From contig ML210377.1 of the NCBI GenBank assembly GCA_004369085.1, positions 1 to 43,367 of the forward strand: DNA of 43,367 bases, given 5' to 3'. Of this stretch, positions 11,974 to 23,501 are shown piece after piece. Every line of letters starts with the position of its first letter. The first letter of the stretch is position 1. The translations under genes were made by a program, and so were the position numbers. Origin of the DNA: Coprinopsis marcescibilis (lineage: Eukaryota; Basidiomycota; Agaricomycetes; Agaricales; Psathyrellaceae). A model generated the notes under the pieces. That model searched no databases. It saw only the letters and a program-made list of their open reading frames with translations, and had not been told where the DNA came from.

Positions 11974-14382
11974 TCAGTTTTGGGAATGAGAATCCGTGCT
12001 AGACCTCTCCGCAGCCTCGACAGCCTCCAAGATCTCTGCATCAGGATCGCCCTCTGCGTCGCCCTCCTCTTCGTCATCCTTTGCCTCAACCGCACCCAGG
12101 ATCTCAGCTTCAGCTTCAGCCTCGGCGTCGGCATCAGCGTCCGAGTCGGTCACATCCATTCGATTATCAGGGGAGCGTCGAAGAACGACAGCCGGGAGAA
12201 TGGTGGAAGATGGCACGCCATTGCCATTGCCGTTGGTCGACTCGCGGGCTCTTCCAGAAGGCGAAGGAACCCTGCTATGGGTCCTCGATCCACGCTCATC
12301 ATTCGGCCCAAGGTCCTTGCCATTATTGACAAGTGTCCTCACATGGGACTAACGAACAATTAGGGACGTCATTACTAATCGGGACGAGCACACGCACCAC
12401 TTTAGGCGGGTTATTCGCCGCCAGACTTTGACCCTTATCTCTCCCGCTTGGCGATGCGTTCGGAATCGTATCAGTCCGCTGCAACACCCTCCCTGACCCC
12501 TCGCCTGCATGCGGCTGATGCTGCTGCACAGGTGGATGTGGTGGGTTTGCCAAATTGGCGGCAGCGAGCGCTTGATTGCGCTCCTGCTGTTGGGCCTCCA
12601 AGGTGCCCCTCCTCTCGACCCGCTTCATCTTCTTACGACACCTAACACATGTATCAGCATGAAGCCAAATACGTACGGGAAAGAGGTGACATACCGATCG
12701 CAGACTGTACCAGGCCCCATCGGACCGGGCCCCCATTTCTCTACACACTTTCCGTCCTTGTACCGCCCGGGCTGTCCACATTGTCGACAGATTCGCTGAC
12801 CCTGCGCATTTGTCGCAGGGAATGCCGGGGCATGTGGCGCAGGGGCAGCAGATGCCTGCGGTGGCGTATCGATCGAACCTATAGCAAACAAATCGTCAGT
12901 TCCGGGCTCGGAAAGGATAACGCCAGCAAGATAATAAAAAGTTAAAAGACACCGCGCTCCAACAACGTGCCCAAGGTGCGGCGAAAGAGAAATGACGGCG
13001 ACTCACCTATTTGGGCAGAACCATGAGGCGCGAGACTGGCGGAGGAATTGGAGTACTTGCTTTTTTTGATAGGAGCCCCGGTCACTGGAGGTGCAAAGAT
13101 GTGGGTCTGATACTGAACCTGGGCCGCGGACGAGTGATGATCGCCTTTGCGCATAGGAACCGACTGGGATGCTGGATAAGGCGGCGTTGTGTCCATGTGA
13201 CCGAGACGTCGAACATGGTTATATTGCTGTTGTTGAATGAGGTCGGATTCGGTGAGAGGACGCGAGGGGCCACCACGAGGCTGGCGAGATCGGTGAGAGG
13301 ATTGGATGATCTGGTGCTGGCCGAGCGGGGCTGTGGCGGAGTGGGGGTTAGGCGAGGCGCCTGGTGCGCCCGGTACGCCGTTCTGGCTTCCAGAAGCCTC
13401 ACCATCAGCGGCTGCCAGCAAAATCTCGTCGAGGTCCATCGAACTCGCGCTGGATCGGCTAGAAGACCGAGAATGGCCTGGTCGGCCGGGGTGTCGGTCG
13501 GGGCCCGAATGAATGACCCGCATCGTTGCACTTCGATGAAAGGCGTCGTTGGGATGTGGCTGGATGTGCTAAGAAAGTGGCGTAAGAAAGGGAAATAGCG
13601 AGCGAGTCAAAACTCACCGATTCAGAATAGGAAGCACGGGGTTCTCGCCCGCGTCCGTCGTCGTTGGCGCGTGACCGCTTGGAGGGCGGATAGGCAGAGT
13701 CGAGGCTCGGAGTCCGCGGACGTCTGAGCGATGTAGTACCCGGGGCGGGTGGCAGAGAAAAGTGCGGCGGGAAGAAGGTGTTGTGTCCTTGAGAGCGCGA
13801 AGACGCGTGTCTCGATGAGTGTTTTGATGATGGTATGGCGGGTGGGGGCATTGCCGTGATGTGTGTGAGCGTACCTGGGGGGCCAACGGGAAGAGGGAAC
13901 GAAGACAAAATCAAAGGTCCTCCACCGTCTTTCATAATCCGGCTGAAACTCTGTCGGGTCTCCTGCGAGCGGTATTCGAGCGTATTCAGCTGGCCTTCCA
14001 CCTGCAGCCACTGCTCCTGCATCATCCTGCGCCGCGCCTCGGCTTCATCCCGCGCCATTTCCGCAGAGTTCACTCTTTCCTCCAACTCTCGAATCACCCG
14101 TGCAGCACCATCAGAGATCCCCGTCGCTGACGACCCGTTTGGAGAGTCATCTCCCGCAGCGGACAAAGCATTCGCAAGGCGTTCTGCCTTTTCTGCGCGC
14201 CGTTTCGTCTGCGATAGCTCCCGCTTCAGGCTGTCCAGATCGGCATATGCCTGGGCCAGCAGACTGGCGAGCTCGTGATTCGTTCGCCCGGACCCCGTCG
14301 GCGAGGACAGATGTGGAGATGGGGAGGGATCGGCGGGGCCAGGTTGGCTTGTGGCAGTCGACGTCGAGGGCTCGGCGGACAT
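11974..14382 (-). CDS. Coiled-coil and GATA-like zinc-finger protein, putative transcription factor
   Basis: Five exons: 14382-13618, 13568-13007, 12878-12695, 12641-12398 and 12348-11974. Introns are 49, 128, 53 and 49 bp and all phases agree, giving 709 aa. Residues about 30-150 are charged heptad-like sequence (HELASLLAQAYADLDSLKRE, then RVIRELEERVNSAEMA), a probable coiled coil. A long Ser/Pro/His-rich disordered region follows. A four-cysteine finger spans residues 473-505: CRQC, a 25-residue loop containing KWGPGPMGPGT, then CDRCRKKMKRVERR. The second knuckle and basic tail resemble GATA fingers, but the loop is longer than the usual 17-20 and contains an extra Cys (487). The C-terminus is acidic, with alternating Asp/Glu-Ala runs and a duplicated EILxAVEA motif. 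It is likely nuclear. DNA-binding specificity cannot be read from sequence. Confidence 0.85.
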
Positions 14383-17300
14383 CGTCGCAGGCGATGAGCA
14401 AAGACACTTGGCCGTTGTCTACAACGACTGAAAGGTGTGGGGAGAGAAAGAAAGGGAAAGGGCGGGAAAGTTGATTCAGCGCAACCTCCGACGGGGGTGT
14501 TATTACAACGCCTTGATAAACTCAACCCCGTTCCACAGAATAAATCATGTTAAACAATCCTATCCAGATTCGGCCAAATCCCATCGAGGCGCGTTATATC
14601 CTTTTTCGGAAAACATGCTCCGCTTTCCCCGTTTTTCGTCCCGAATCCCAGTCCCAATATGGTCTTTGGTCCCTCCTTGCCATATGCGGCAGGGGTCGAT
14701 CGCTGGTGCTGTGGGAAAGTCGGCTCCGCCGGCGCCGTCACAACGAAAACACGCCGACGGAAGGGCGGCGCGTGCCCTGCCTTCTGGGAAAATCCACCCT
14801 CGTCGGATGCACAGGACCTGCCTCGAGGCAAAGAGCCCACAACGTCGAACATTGTGCCGAGCAATCAACGTCCAATCAGATGACTTGCCTTGTCGTCCTT
14901 GTACTGTACCCGCACCACCAACTCCTCGGCAAGAAGTCCCACCTCATTTCCGGAATTCTTCCAAGTCGCAGCGCATAGTATCACCCGCTCCGCAACCTGC
15001 CATCTCCTAAACGCTGTGCATGGTGCCGTCATCAATGTCCCGGTGTCGGGCACAACGTCGTGCCCAAATCACCCAATTTTGCCGCAATAGCGCCATCATC
15101 ACATCTACAATTGAAAAAGAAACAAATGTGCAGGCGGCGTTGTAGTTACCATCGGGCCAAGAGCGCCTCCATAACCCCATTCATCATAATCTCTCTCCCA
15201 CGCCTCGTCGCACCATCTCCAAGCTTTCCCTAGCTCGTCCGGAATGTCCGTTTCCGCCATCACACCTCCTCACCCGCAACACAAACGTCATCCTTCAGCC
15301 CTAAACCATATGGGCCCCTCCCTCTTCTTGATCCACTCCCTGACATCCATCTGTCCAACCCATGCCAATTACGACTTTACCAACATCACCCGTACAGTTT
15401 CATGCCTTCGCATTGCGTTTCTGTTGCGACCAGTCATCGCCTGGACAGATTAAGAAACCGCCCGATGGCTTTTTCTATCTTTGTCTCGCCGCTTCCATTG
15501 CATCGTGGTCTGGTGGCGCAGCGCTTCTCCTAAGCACCCTTCTTTCCAGGACCTTCTTTCCTGAATCCTTACCAATCCAATCGCAAGCCTCGACGGACAG
15601 GCAGACAGACAGACCGACGACATGACCAGGCCCTCCTTTTACCTTGGTCCGCCCAAATGAGCTCAATGCTGGTCTATAGAGACCTGCGAGGTCCCGCGAG
15701 TCCCCGCACCCTGTGTGAATCCCCGTTTTGGCCTTGCTTGGTACGACACAGCTGTCGGACACGTCAGAGTGGTACGACGATACGAACATACGGAGCGCCC
15801 AACGATCATTATTACCATCGGAGATAACAGCAATGCACTGCACTCCAGGCGCCAACGGCCCAAAAAGATCTAGACGCTTGAAAAATCACCATCGATTCAA
15901 CCTCATGTCTGCCTCACCTCACGTCCCAAGTTCCTCGAGACCGTCTATCACCCAAAATACCTCGCCCTTCTTGGCTTGCTCGATCTGTTTAAATGTCCAA
16001 CAGTGGCCGCCCGGTTTCCTGTGGCGTCGTTCTCCAGACTCTTCCCGCCCAAATCGTACATTCGAAGCCCGTCCTTTGACACCCACCTCGCTCTCTGGAC
16101 GGTCTAGTCTAATGTTGTCAGCATTCTGAAAGGCGACATGCAGCGATCGATGAGAGGTCCCCTATCTATAATCGGTCAGGGAACCATCACGCGCCGATGC
16201 TATCAACAAAACCGCCCCGAACACGATTTGCTATAACTTTTGGATTTACACAGCTAGGATACAGCAATATCTGATATGATCTTTTTGTCTCTAGATATCA
16301 TACGAACAGGTGTCCGGCTAACAAGTGAGGCGCCCTTTTGTTTTTTATTCTGGACATTTGGATCCTGGTGGCTTCTGCGACACTTTTATCCTAGTATCGA
16401 CCTGTATTAACTCGCCACACCATCTTGATGCTTATCCTGTGCACCTCACTATCTATTCGACGCAATCTCTCGTCTTGTGTTCTTAACGGAACAGGCACAC
16501 CTGCGGCCTGTCTCTCGATTTCGACCGACTGTGCTTCAGATATATGTGGAACATGGATTCGCAAAATTGACAAGTTGTCGAAAGTAAAGAAAAGTCTCGG
16601 CGACGGAGTCCCTCAGCGTATCTAAACTTGCCATTTTCGCTTGGGAACTGATTTAAATCCGTTCTTCAGTAACATTCTATTGGAAAACTTGGTTCTAATC
16701 TACTACGTCAGAGGCGCGGGCTCTCTTCAAAGTCTGTGCAGAGGCTACTTTTTGCCTTCTTCGGGCGCAGCAGTCAAAGCAAGCCCTCTCCCATTTTTTT
16801 TCCTCCAAAAGCTCTTCCAAACCTGGCTTTCACTGCGCCACGCCACGCCACGCCACCGCAACTCACCTCCCATTCCCACTCCCACTGCGCAAAGCTCAAA
16901 ACAGGGCATTCGTGCCATAGATAACACCACGTTGTCGGAGGTAATACGCTAGGGCATTGCCAGCATCCTTCTATCTCGACATCGAACAGGTTTTTGCTTA
17001 AACCGTCCCTGGCTACCCGCCCTAGCCCCTCAACCTTCACCCACACTCCTCGGTCCGCCTGCCACGCATGCTTGTCATCACAGCGCCCTGCTCAGGTCCT
17101 CGTAACAAACCCCAAGGTTCTTCCGATATACACTGACATACAACTTTTCAATTGACGGCGTTTGCCTTTTGACATTCGTCCCTGACTGTGGTTTCTGTCC
17201 AACACGTCACTGCCGCCATTGAGTATACGAATTGGGCGACTCGGGTCTTCAACTCCAACTTTCGAGATTTGGATGATTTTTTTTGTTGCACTGTATCGCA

Positions 17301-20300
17301 CGAGACAGTTGAACAACGCTGACATGGTGTATGTTTCTCCCGCCCAGCTTGGCAGTTGTCATCACACCATCCTCCTCGGACGCCCCGTGCCGTCTATTGT
17401 CAGCCACCATACGCCGTCTTTACGTTAGCTCCCCCGCTCGAATGAATCCACCGATGCTCAAACCTTTCTCTCCGCCCGACGACACCTCCGTATGTCACAC
17501 ATATATATGATGCCGTACCACACAGGAAGCCTACCATCTGATCGCAAATTCTAATCCCACTATACCTTTACCCTCTCGCGATACCATCGCCCTCCTCTAG
17601 ACCACTAAATATAGCTGAAACTTGGTAAACACATACAGAACCGACACCGAGAGCCAGCGCCCATTCAGAGTGAGTGTTGGTGCGCTCAAGAACCCCTGAT
17701 GACCTCATTTACGCAAGCAATTTACCAATATGCGGATGCACTATGAGTAATACCGTTTACCGCCCGCCATCTGCGGCAGTCACTATGTACGAAAACGTCC
17801 TATCTATCTGGTGGTATGTGCATCTTCTGCTATTTCTGGCGAAATAGCCCATCCCGAGTGATTTGTTTATCCACTTCTTGTTATCGAAGACCAGCGGGCT
17901 GTGTGCTGGTCGCCGCAGTTTGGTCCCAGACCGACGCCCAATTTATCGATATGAACGAGGAATGTCAGCGATGGATTCTATAGATTGCGTTGGAATCGAC
18001 TTTAAATCTAACAGCAACCTTTCATCAACTAACGACCTCTATAATCACATATATTTGATACACTTGCGGCGACTCGCCGACGGCTGCAACCTCGATCACA
18101 ACAATCGACTCAACCAACATGCGTCTCCACGAGGTTACTGCGGGGTACCAATTCGCGCAGTACAGCATAATACAGCACCCACCAACAAATATTAACTACG
18201 ATTTCCTGGTCAAATCCTCGTTCATAAGAATAAAGAGTTTACATGCAGTACATTAACCTTCTCCGCACCCTTCTCCGAGTACGGTTTACAGCTTCTGTTC
18301 ATATCCCACTTTAGATGTATCAAAAGCCAAAACTGGATTATTATCAGAACCTCGGGACAGCTTTCTTCGTACTTATATCTCTACACCGTACCGCCGAACT
18401 CAGGGTTCCCGTATACACCGACTAACCAATAAACGGGCGCCTAACGTCACCTCTATGTCACCTTCTCCCTCCTCTCACGCACTACCACGCCCAACAGCGT
18501 ATTCACACCACATAGAGACCCATCACCTTCAAGCTTTGCGTTAATCACAAGAGTCAGACACGGTGGAGAGGCAAACATCCTCGATCAAGGGTCTCCGACT
18601 CATGTTCATGACAAGTTCATTCGGAACGATCGACCCATGGCTCTTCCACTCCGCAACTCGCCGGACCATTGCTCCTGACCCGTCTCATAGATCGGTGGCC
18701 ATGCAGTTGTGCCCAGCTGAGCAGAGAGTAAACTGGGGTTTTTTAATCTCGGGCGGTACTGAGTGCCTCAAGGCCGCACTGCATCTTCATCTCCAGCGTT
18801 TGTTAGGATTTGACTTCCTTTTCTGATGCTTAACGGTCTATTCAAGCCTGTTGAGAGTCTCCAAATTTCACACGAACCCCGTTTTTACAGTACAAGCTTC
18901 CCCAGGAAGCAGAACATCGTTAAAGGAGTGTTGGAAGATTCGTCGGCGGCGTTAAAATGGAAAACAAATTTACTTAAGCGCTCACAGTGCTCTCATTTCC
19001 CTGCTTCCTACTAATCAAACACTCGTATTTTATCTGGTCGTGAATCGTGATTGGGCTATTCTTGGGCCCAAGTTTATTACACAGCAGATTTCCCAACTCC
19101 CAACCCCGAGTACAACTCTCTGCCACACGTCGCACACATAGCGCCTGCTCCTTGAATTTCCTTCCCACTTCGCACCTTTTCCAACAGAAACCGGCACCAA
19201 GCAGCCAGTAACAATCACTCGATCATCCTGATGCAGATTTCTCATCACTACATAGGTTATGCCCAATTTTATTCCATGCCGCGCAGCCCGCCCAAAACCT
19301 CCGAAGAAACTACGTAATTCGAAGTGCCACGCACCTCAATTCCCAGCCTCGAGTCTGAACGATCAGTGATCCAGCGCATCCCATAGCATCGGCGTGCAAC
19401 TGGAAAGGTGTCGTTTGTTCTTTATCGATCCCATCGATAAGGTCAAAGTGCACAGGACACGATAGAATTGCCGTTATACGAAAATTAATATCAGACCTCG
19501 GCCGACGCCCGCTCCGACGAGGAAATTAAATCGGCGCGAATTGATCGAGTGCCACTTATGATAACTCTTTGTTTTTGACCTTGATTTCATTCATTGAAGA
19601 GTTTGTCTTATGGAGACTTGAGGAGCGGTGCTAGATACTATAAAGTCAGCCGTGAGAATAGGTCCCTTTATGCGAAGGCCACAGGCTTTGTCTTTTCAAT
19701 GCGCGAGCTATGCTCTTGTCAGATACCGAGGGAAACCAAATATGATTTGGCATCTAACTGAGAAAACCGACAACGGCCCAGGCGGCCTCAAACTTATGAA
19801 TACCCATTCTCTACCCTCCAAAACTAACCCCTAATTCTCAGGCTGCAACTGTTGTATCCAACCACACAGCCTTGACCAGCCTTTACTGTACTTCCATCGC
19901 ACGGCTAACAATCCCCACGCGCTTGTGCGAACCGTATGGATGTCTTCTCCAACTCGTGGCATCACACATATGCTTCCGAAGGCGTTTAAATAGGTTCCTT
20001 TCAAGTTATCGACCTCCCTTTGTCAGTTTCTCAAGCTTCGAATTCTGATAACGCGAAAGGGGCGGCGATAACGCATCAAGCCACCCGTTCCTGTCGTCTC
20101 CTCAGTCAAGATATAAGTAAATATGTCTCTTGTCCGGTTAAGGATGAGATATTACACATAGGTACTCTAAATATACAGGTTATGTCGCCATCTACATCAG
20201 CACACCTATCGTATCTATGACGCGTTGAGCCCACCAGAGCTCCTTTAATCATATCTCTGCGGTTATCTCTATTGAACCCTTCCGTCCATCATTCGTAGTA

Positions 20301-22186
20301 TGCATGTATTTACCGCCCCAATGGGTGTGACCTACCCAGCGGGTCGCCATAAAGCCGGCCTACCTTCACTCTGCCCGATTCCGGGCGCGCCTTCTACAAC
20401 AAGAGCAAAAAACTTCTAATTGACATTACTTGAGTGGATACAAACTCTCGTAAAGTCGGCTGCCACCACCTCTTCTTCCTGGCTCGTCGGCGACAGCGTA
20501 AATGCGCTTCGGAGGTCTTTACCAATTTGGTTTTGCATCGTGGGTCGTATAACAATAGTTGAACGAAACCCCTGACATTCATGACCTTTCGATCACAACG
20601 CCTCGAGGTCAAACTTATTCATGGAATTTCGACATCCCCAGACACACAGGACAGGGGAATGTCGGTCACGAGCTCAAAGTTTGAACCCTGGACCGAACCG
20701 ACATCCCTGCCTCGTGCATGTGTAATGCCAACAACACATGCAGCCGCTCACCTGAGCCTGAGCTTACAAGACCTATCATGCCTCTCCCTGTGCGCCACCA
20801 ACAACCCTTCTGGGAATCTAGAGTTTCAAAATGACAGACCGAATTGTCGTGCCATAATTGAGCTTCCGATTCCCTGCACAAGTTGTATCTCTTGACCTTG
20901 GCCTCCAGTGAGCCTAGTCGTGTTTGAAGGTGGAGTTCAATTGAATGTGTCCTGGTGCCCGAACACGAGAGAAAAGCTCCCCTTTTTTGCTATTCAACGT
21001 TTTTCAACAATACGTACGCCTCGTGGAGACACTCACTGTCCCAAATGCTAAGGATGGTCGGGATAAGGGGTTGGGTATCAGTACGGGGCGCTTAAACTGT
21101 AACACCGCCGAACGGACCCAATCCTGGTGAAGTAATCTACTCACACCTAGAAAGCGTGCTGAAGCCTTATAAATGCCATCACCACGATAACACGGGCCGA
21201 AAACCTGCCCTATTACCATTGGTGAAGTTAAAATAGTTGTCAAAAATCATCTTATGGATTCCGGGAGTACCAGCGCAGCCAATTCGACGCTTGAAAGACA
21301 GTTTGTCCCTTCCCGCGAAGCATATGTGACAGCCCTTTGTACTCAGTGCTCACCCACGTAATCAATATAAATGATTCCGCCGTCAATCAAGAAATCCAAA
21401 GAAGCGGTCTGTTTGGATTGAACTTGACGATCGTGTGTACGCCAGGTCCAAAGATACCTTGTTAGATTGGATTCCTTGCGATGTTCATCCGTGTGAAGCT
21501 TAGTGGTGGTGTATATGACGCAACGGATTGGTCAGCGTGTTATGGCTCATTGGGCATGGCTGCGAAAGTACCAAGAAAGTACTAGCCTGTAACCTTTGCG
21601 ACATGAGCTGACCACACAAAGGGTGACCATAAAAGGAGCCATGACAGACATCGCAGTACTAAACTTAAAACACGTACACTTATAGTCCACAAGAATTGCA
21701 TTCCTCAAACCTTAGCTTTGATATTCCCCTCGAAGCTCCTATCAGTCTAAAGCCTCCATACATGCCCATACTCGTCTCAATTGGTATATAACAGGACATA
21801 TATCAAGCTGTTAGGCTACGAATGTAGAAATAAAGCGGCATGTTTCTCGCATACCTCCACTGACCCCCTGAGTTTGACCAAAGCATGCGCATTGCAGCAA
21901 TTGATTAAAGTCTCGTCTACTGATATATATATAGCTTCTAGCCCCTGATCCAAAGATAGACCAATGCGCGAGCGGGAGCTTCTTCGCCCGAACACTACTT
22001 AGAAGTTGTACGAAATCGTCCAACATTGAGTTCATTACGCTGTACCAACTCCGACTTGCTTCTCATCTGTTGTCAGCTTACTTATAATGCAAAGCCCCAT
22101 TCATTCTCGACCCACTCCTTCTTTCCATTAGTCTTCATCCTCGCCGAGTCCACGTGTGATTGGGACATCCGGGCAGAGGCCGCAGG
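14383..22186. other. 7.8-kb stretch without a recognisable gene
   Basis: Open frames here are short (at most about 190 aa, mostly antisense shadows). I could not assemble spliced models with consistent phases and convincing protein character. Pyrimidine-rich + strand sequence dominates about 15200-17600, including a short CGCCA x4 run at 16836-16855. A perfect short inverted repeat lies at 19422-19440. No tRNA-type B box or rRNA signature was seen by eye. Possible contents are a long 5' regulatory region of the GATA-like gene, long 5' untranslated exons, non-coding transcripts, or old unrecognisable transposon remains. Confidence 0.5.
19422..19440. repeat. Perfect inverted repeat, 8-bp arms
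   Basis: TTATCGAT and ATCGATAA flank a CCC spacer. It could be a binding site for a dimeric factor or a small hairpin. It may also be chance in 43 kb. Confidence 0.6.
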
Positions 22187-23157
22187 ATGGCAGCAAGAGG
22201 CTTGCAAGGTTCGTCATTCTTATCAAATGTCCTGGGTTGTTGTTAACTTCATGTGCCCTGAAAGTCACCAGAACCCTCACCATCGAGGCCATCGTGCGTA
22301 CTGTGGCGGCATTCGGCTTCTTTGCGTACCTTTATTCCACCCTCCGATGGCTACCTCTCATCATACGCCCCATTTCGACTCACCTTCATGCCCGACATTG
22401 GATCCTCGAGCCGATGAACCGAGAATCCAACTTCCCGCTCATCCGTCTCGACGATGACACTGATTCCGGCAACGCCCATTGGAAAAATCTGAGGCCTGCA
22501 GAGCATTGCCTTCGCTACGCTACCCGAGATTACATCGCATTTCTGACGGGAATTCCGTATGACGCAAGTGCCGTAGGCACTTGTAGGGAGACTTCAGTGG
22601 GAATCCACGGGCAACAGCTGTTCCCAAATTTCTGCCAGGATTTGGTAGTAGTCATTTTTACGCCATATTACCTAATGTCACTGACTGCAGAATGTTGGCA
22701 GGGATCATGGGGAGGTATATGGGGACATTGGACGATCGGCTTCAAGGAGCCTGACTGCGTCACACGCTGGATGGCGCTAGAGGATCAGGTACAAGCATAG
22801 TCTCATCTGGCGTTTTCATCTATTAAACTATCCCACGCTTTAGGGGTGTACGACTGAGAGGTCTGGTCTAAAAGTATGGATCTTGCTACTTTAATTATCA
22901 GAGACGCCTGACGATAGGACCAGAGGCTCCGCGCAACGCTCGGAAACCTACGAATCAACGACTTGGATAACTGGGAGATCATGTGCGCGACCACCCCGCT
23001 AGACGTGGAAGGCATTCATCTCCCTACCCCATCATCGTGTACGAGGGTAAGTGTGTATCTACCGAACTGCAACGGATTATTACCCACTTGACTGATACTT
23101 CAGGAAGCCGACGAGGTGGAGGGACACTGGGATGTGTCAGACGAGAAGTGCAACTAG
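22187..23157 (+). CDS. Six-exon membrane-anchored protein with two Cys-bounded repeat modules
   Basis: Exons: 22187-22208, 22265-22644, 22702-22788, 22844-22873, 22924-23046 and 23104-23157. Introns are 50-57 bp, all phases agree, giving 231 aa. Residues about 13-37 are hydrophobic (AIVRTVAAFGFFAYLYSTLR) and probably form a signal anchor. The segment LRPAEHCLRYATRDYIAFLTG follows. Two related modules come next. The first runs from TCRETSVGIHG through NFCQDLGSWGGIWGHWTI to EPDC. The second runs from MCATTPLDVEG through PSSCTR and EGHWDVSDEKC to the C-terminus. Both share the order C-x-x-T/S, I/V-x-G, P/F-x-x-C, G-H-W and a final C. A linker with GCTTERSG lies between. I do not know a named domain for this, although it resembles lineage-specific hypothetical proteins of Rhizoctonia-type fungi. 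The first intron donor (GTTCGT) is weak, so the start is less certain than the rest. Confidence 0.7.
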
Positions 23158-23501
23158 ACAGGTCGAGTATTCAGACTGGACACTTAGATGTCGACCTCTA
23201 CTCGAGTCTTATGTTACTACCACTAGAAGTGTAGCAATTATGTTGTATCGCAATGAAAAACGTTGTCTCGTTACTTGTAGAGCTAAGATGGCCGCACTAA
23301 TTATCACGAAATATCAAGCTGATAGACTGCCCGTTTGTATCAGTCAATTTTTTTTTCTCTTCGTAAATTCTTCCACAAATAAGCCGGACGGACAACTCGT
23401 TTAACAAGGACGGCAACCGAAACCTTTCCACCCACAATTTTAGATATATTATATATGTACATACGCCCTACTCGGCTTACATCCTGTTATATAGCCTTAC
23501 A
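23158..23501. other. Spacer between two converging genes
   Basis: This 344-bp stretch is AT-rich, with a poly-T run near 23347 and ATATATTATATATG around 23443. It presumably contains the 3' untranslated ends of both genes. No gene is seen. Confidence 0.5.

Noticed and set aside
15595..15620. GACAGGCAGACAGACAGAC-type run as a microsatellite of interest
   Set aside because: Too short and imperfect to stand out from the compositional background.
20581..20895. 104-aa + strand ORF in the gene desert
   Set aside because: No domain, no convincing start or splice signals and composition close to random; length is compatible with chance.
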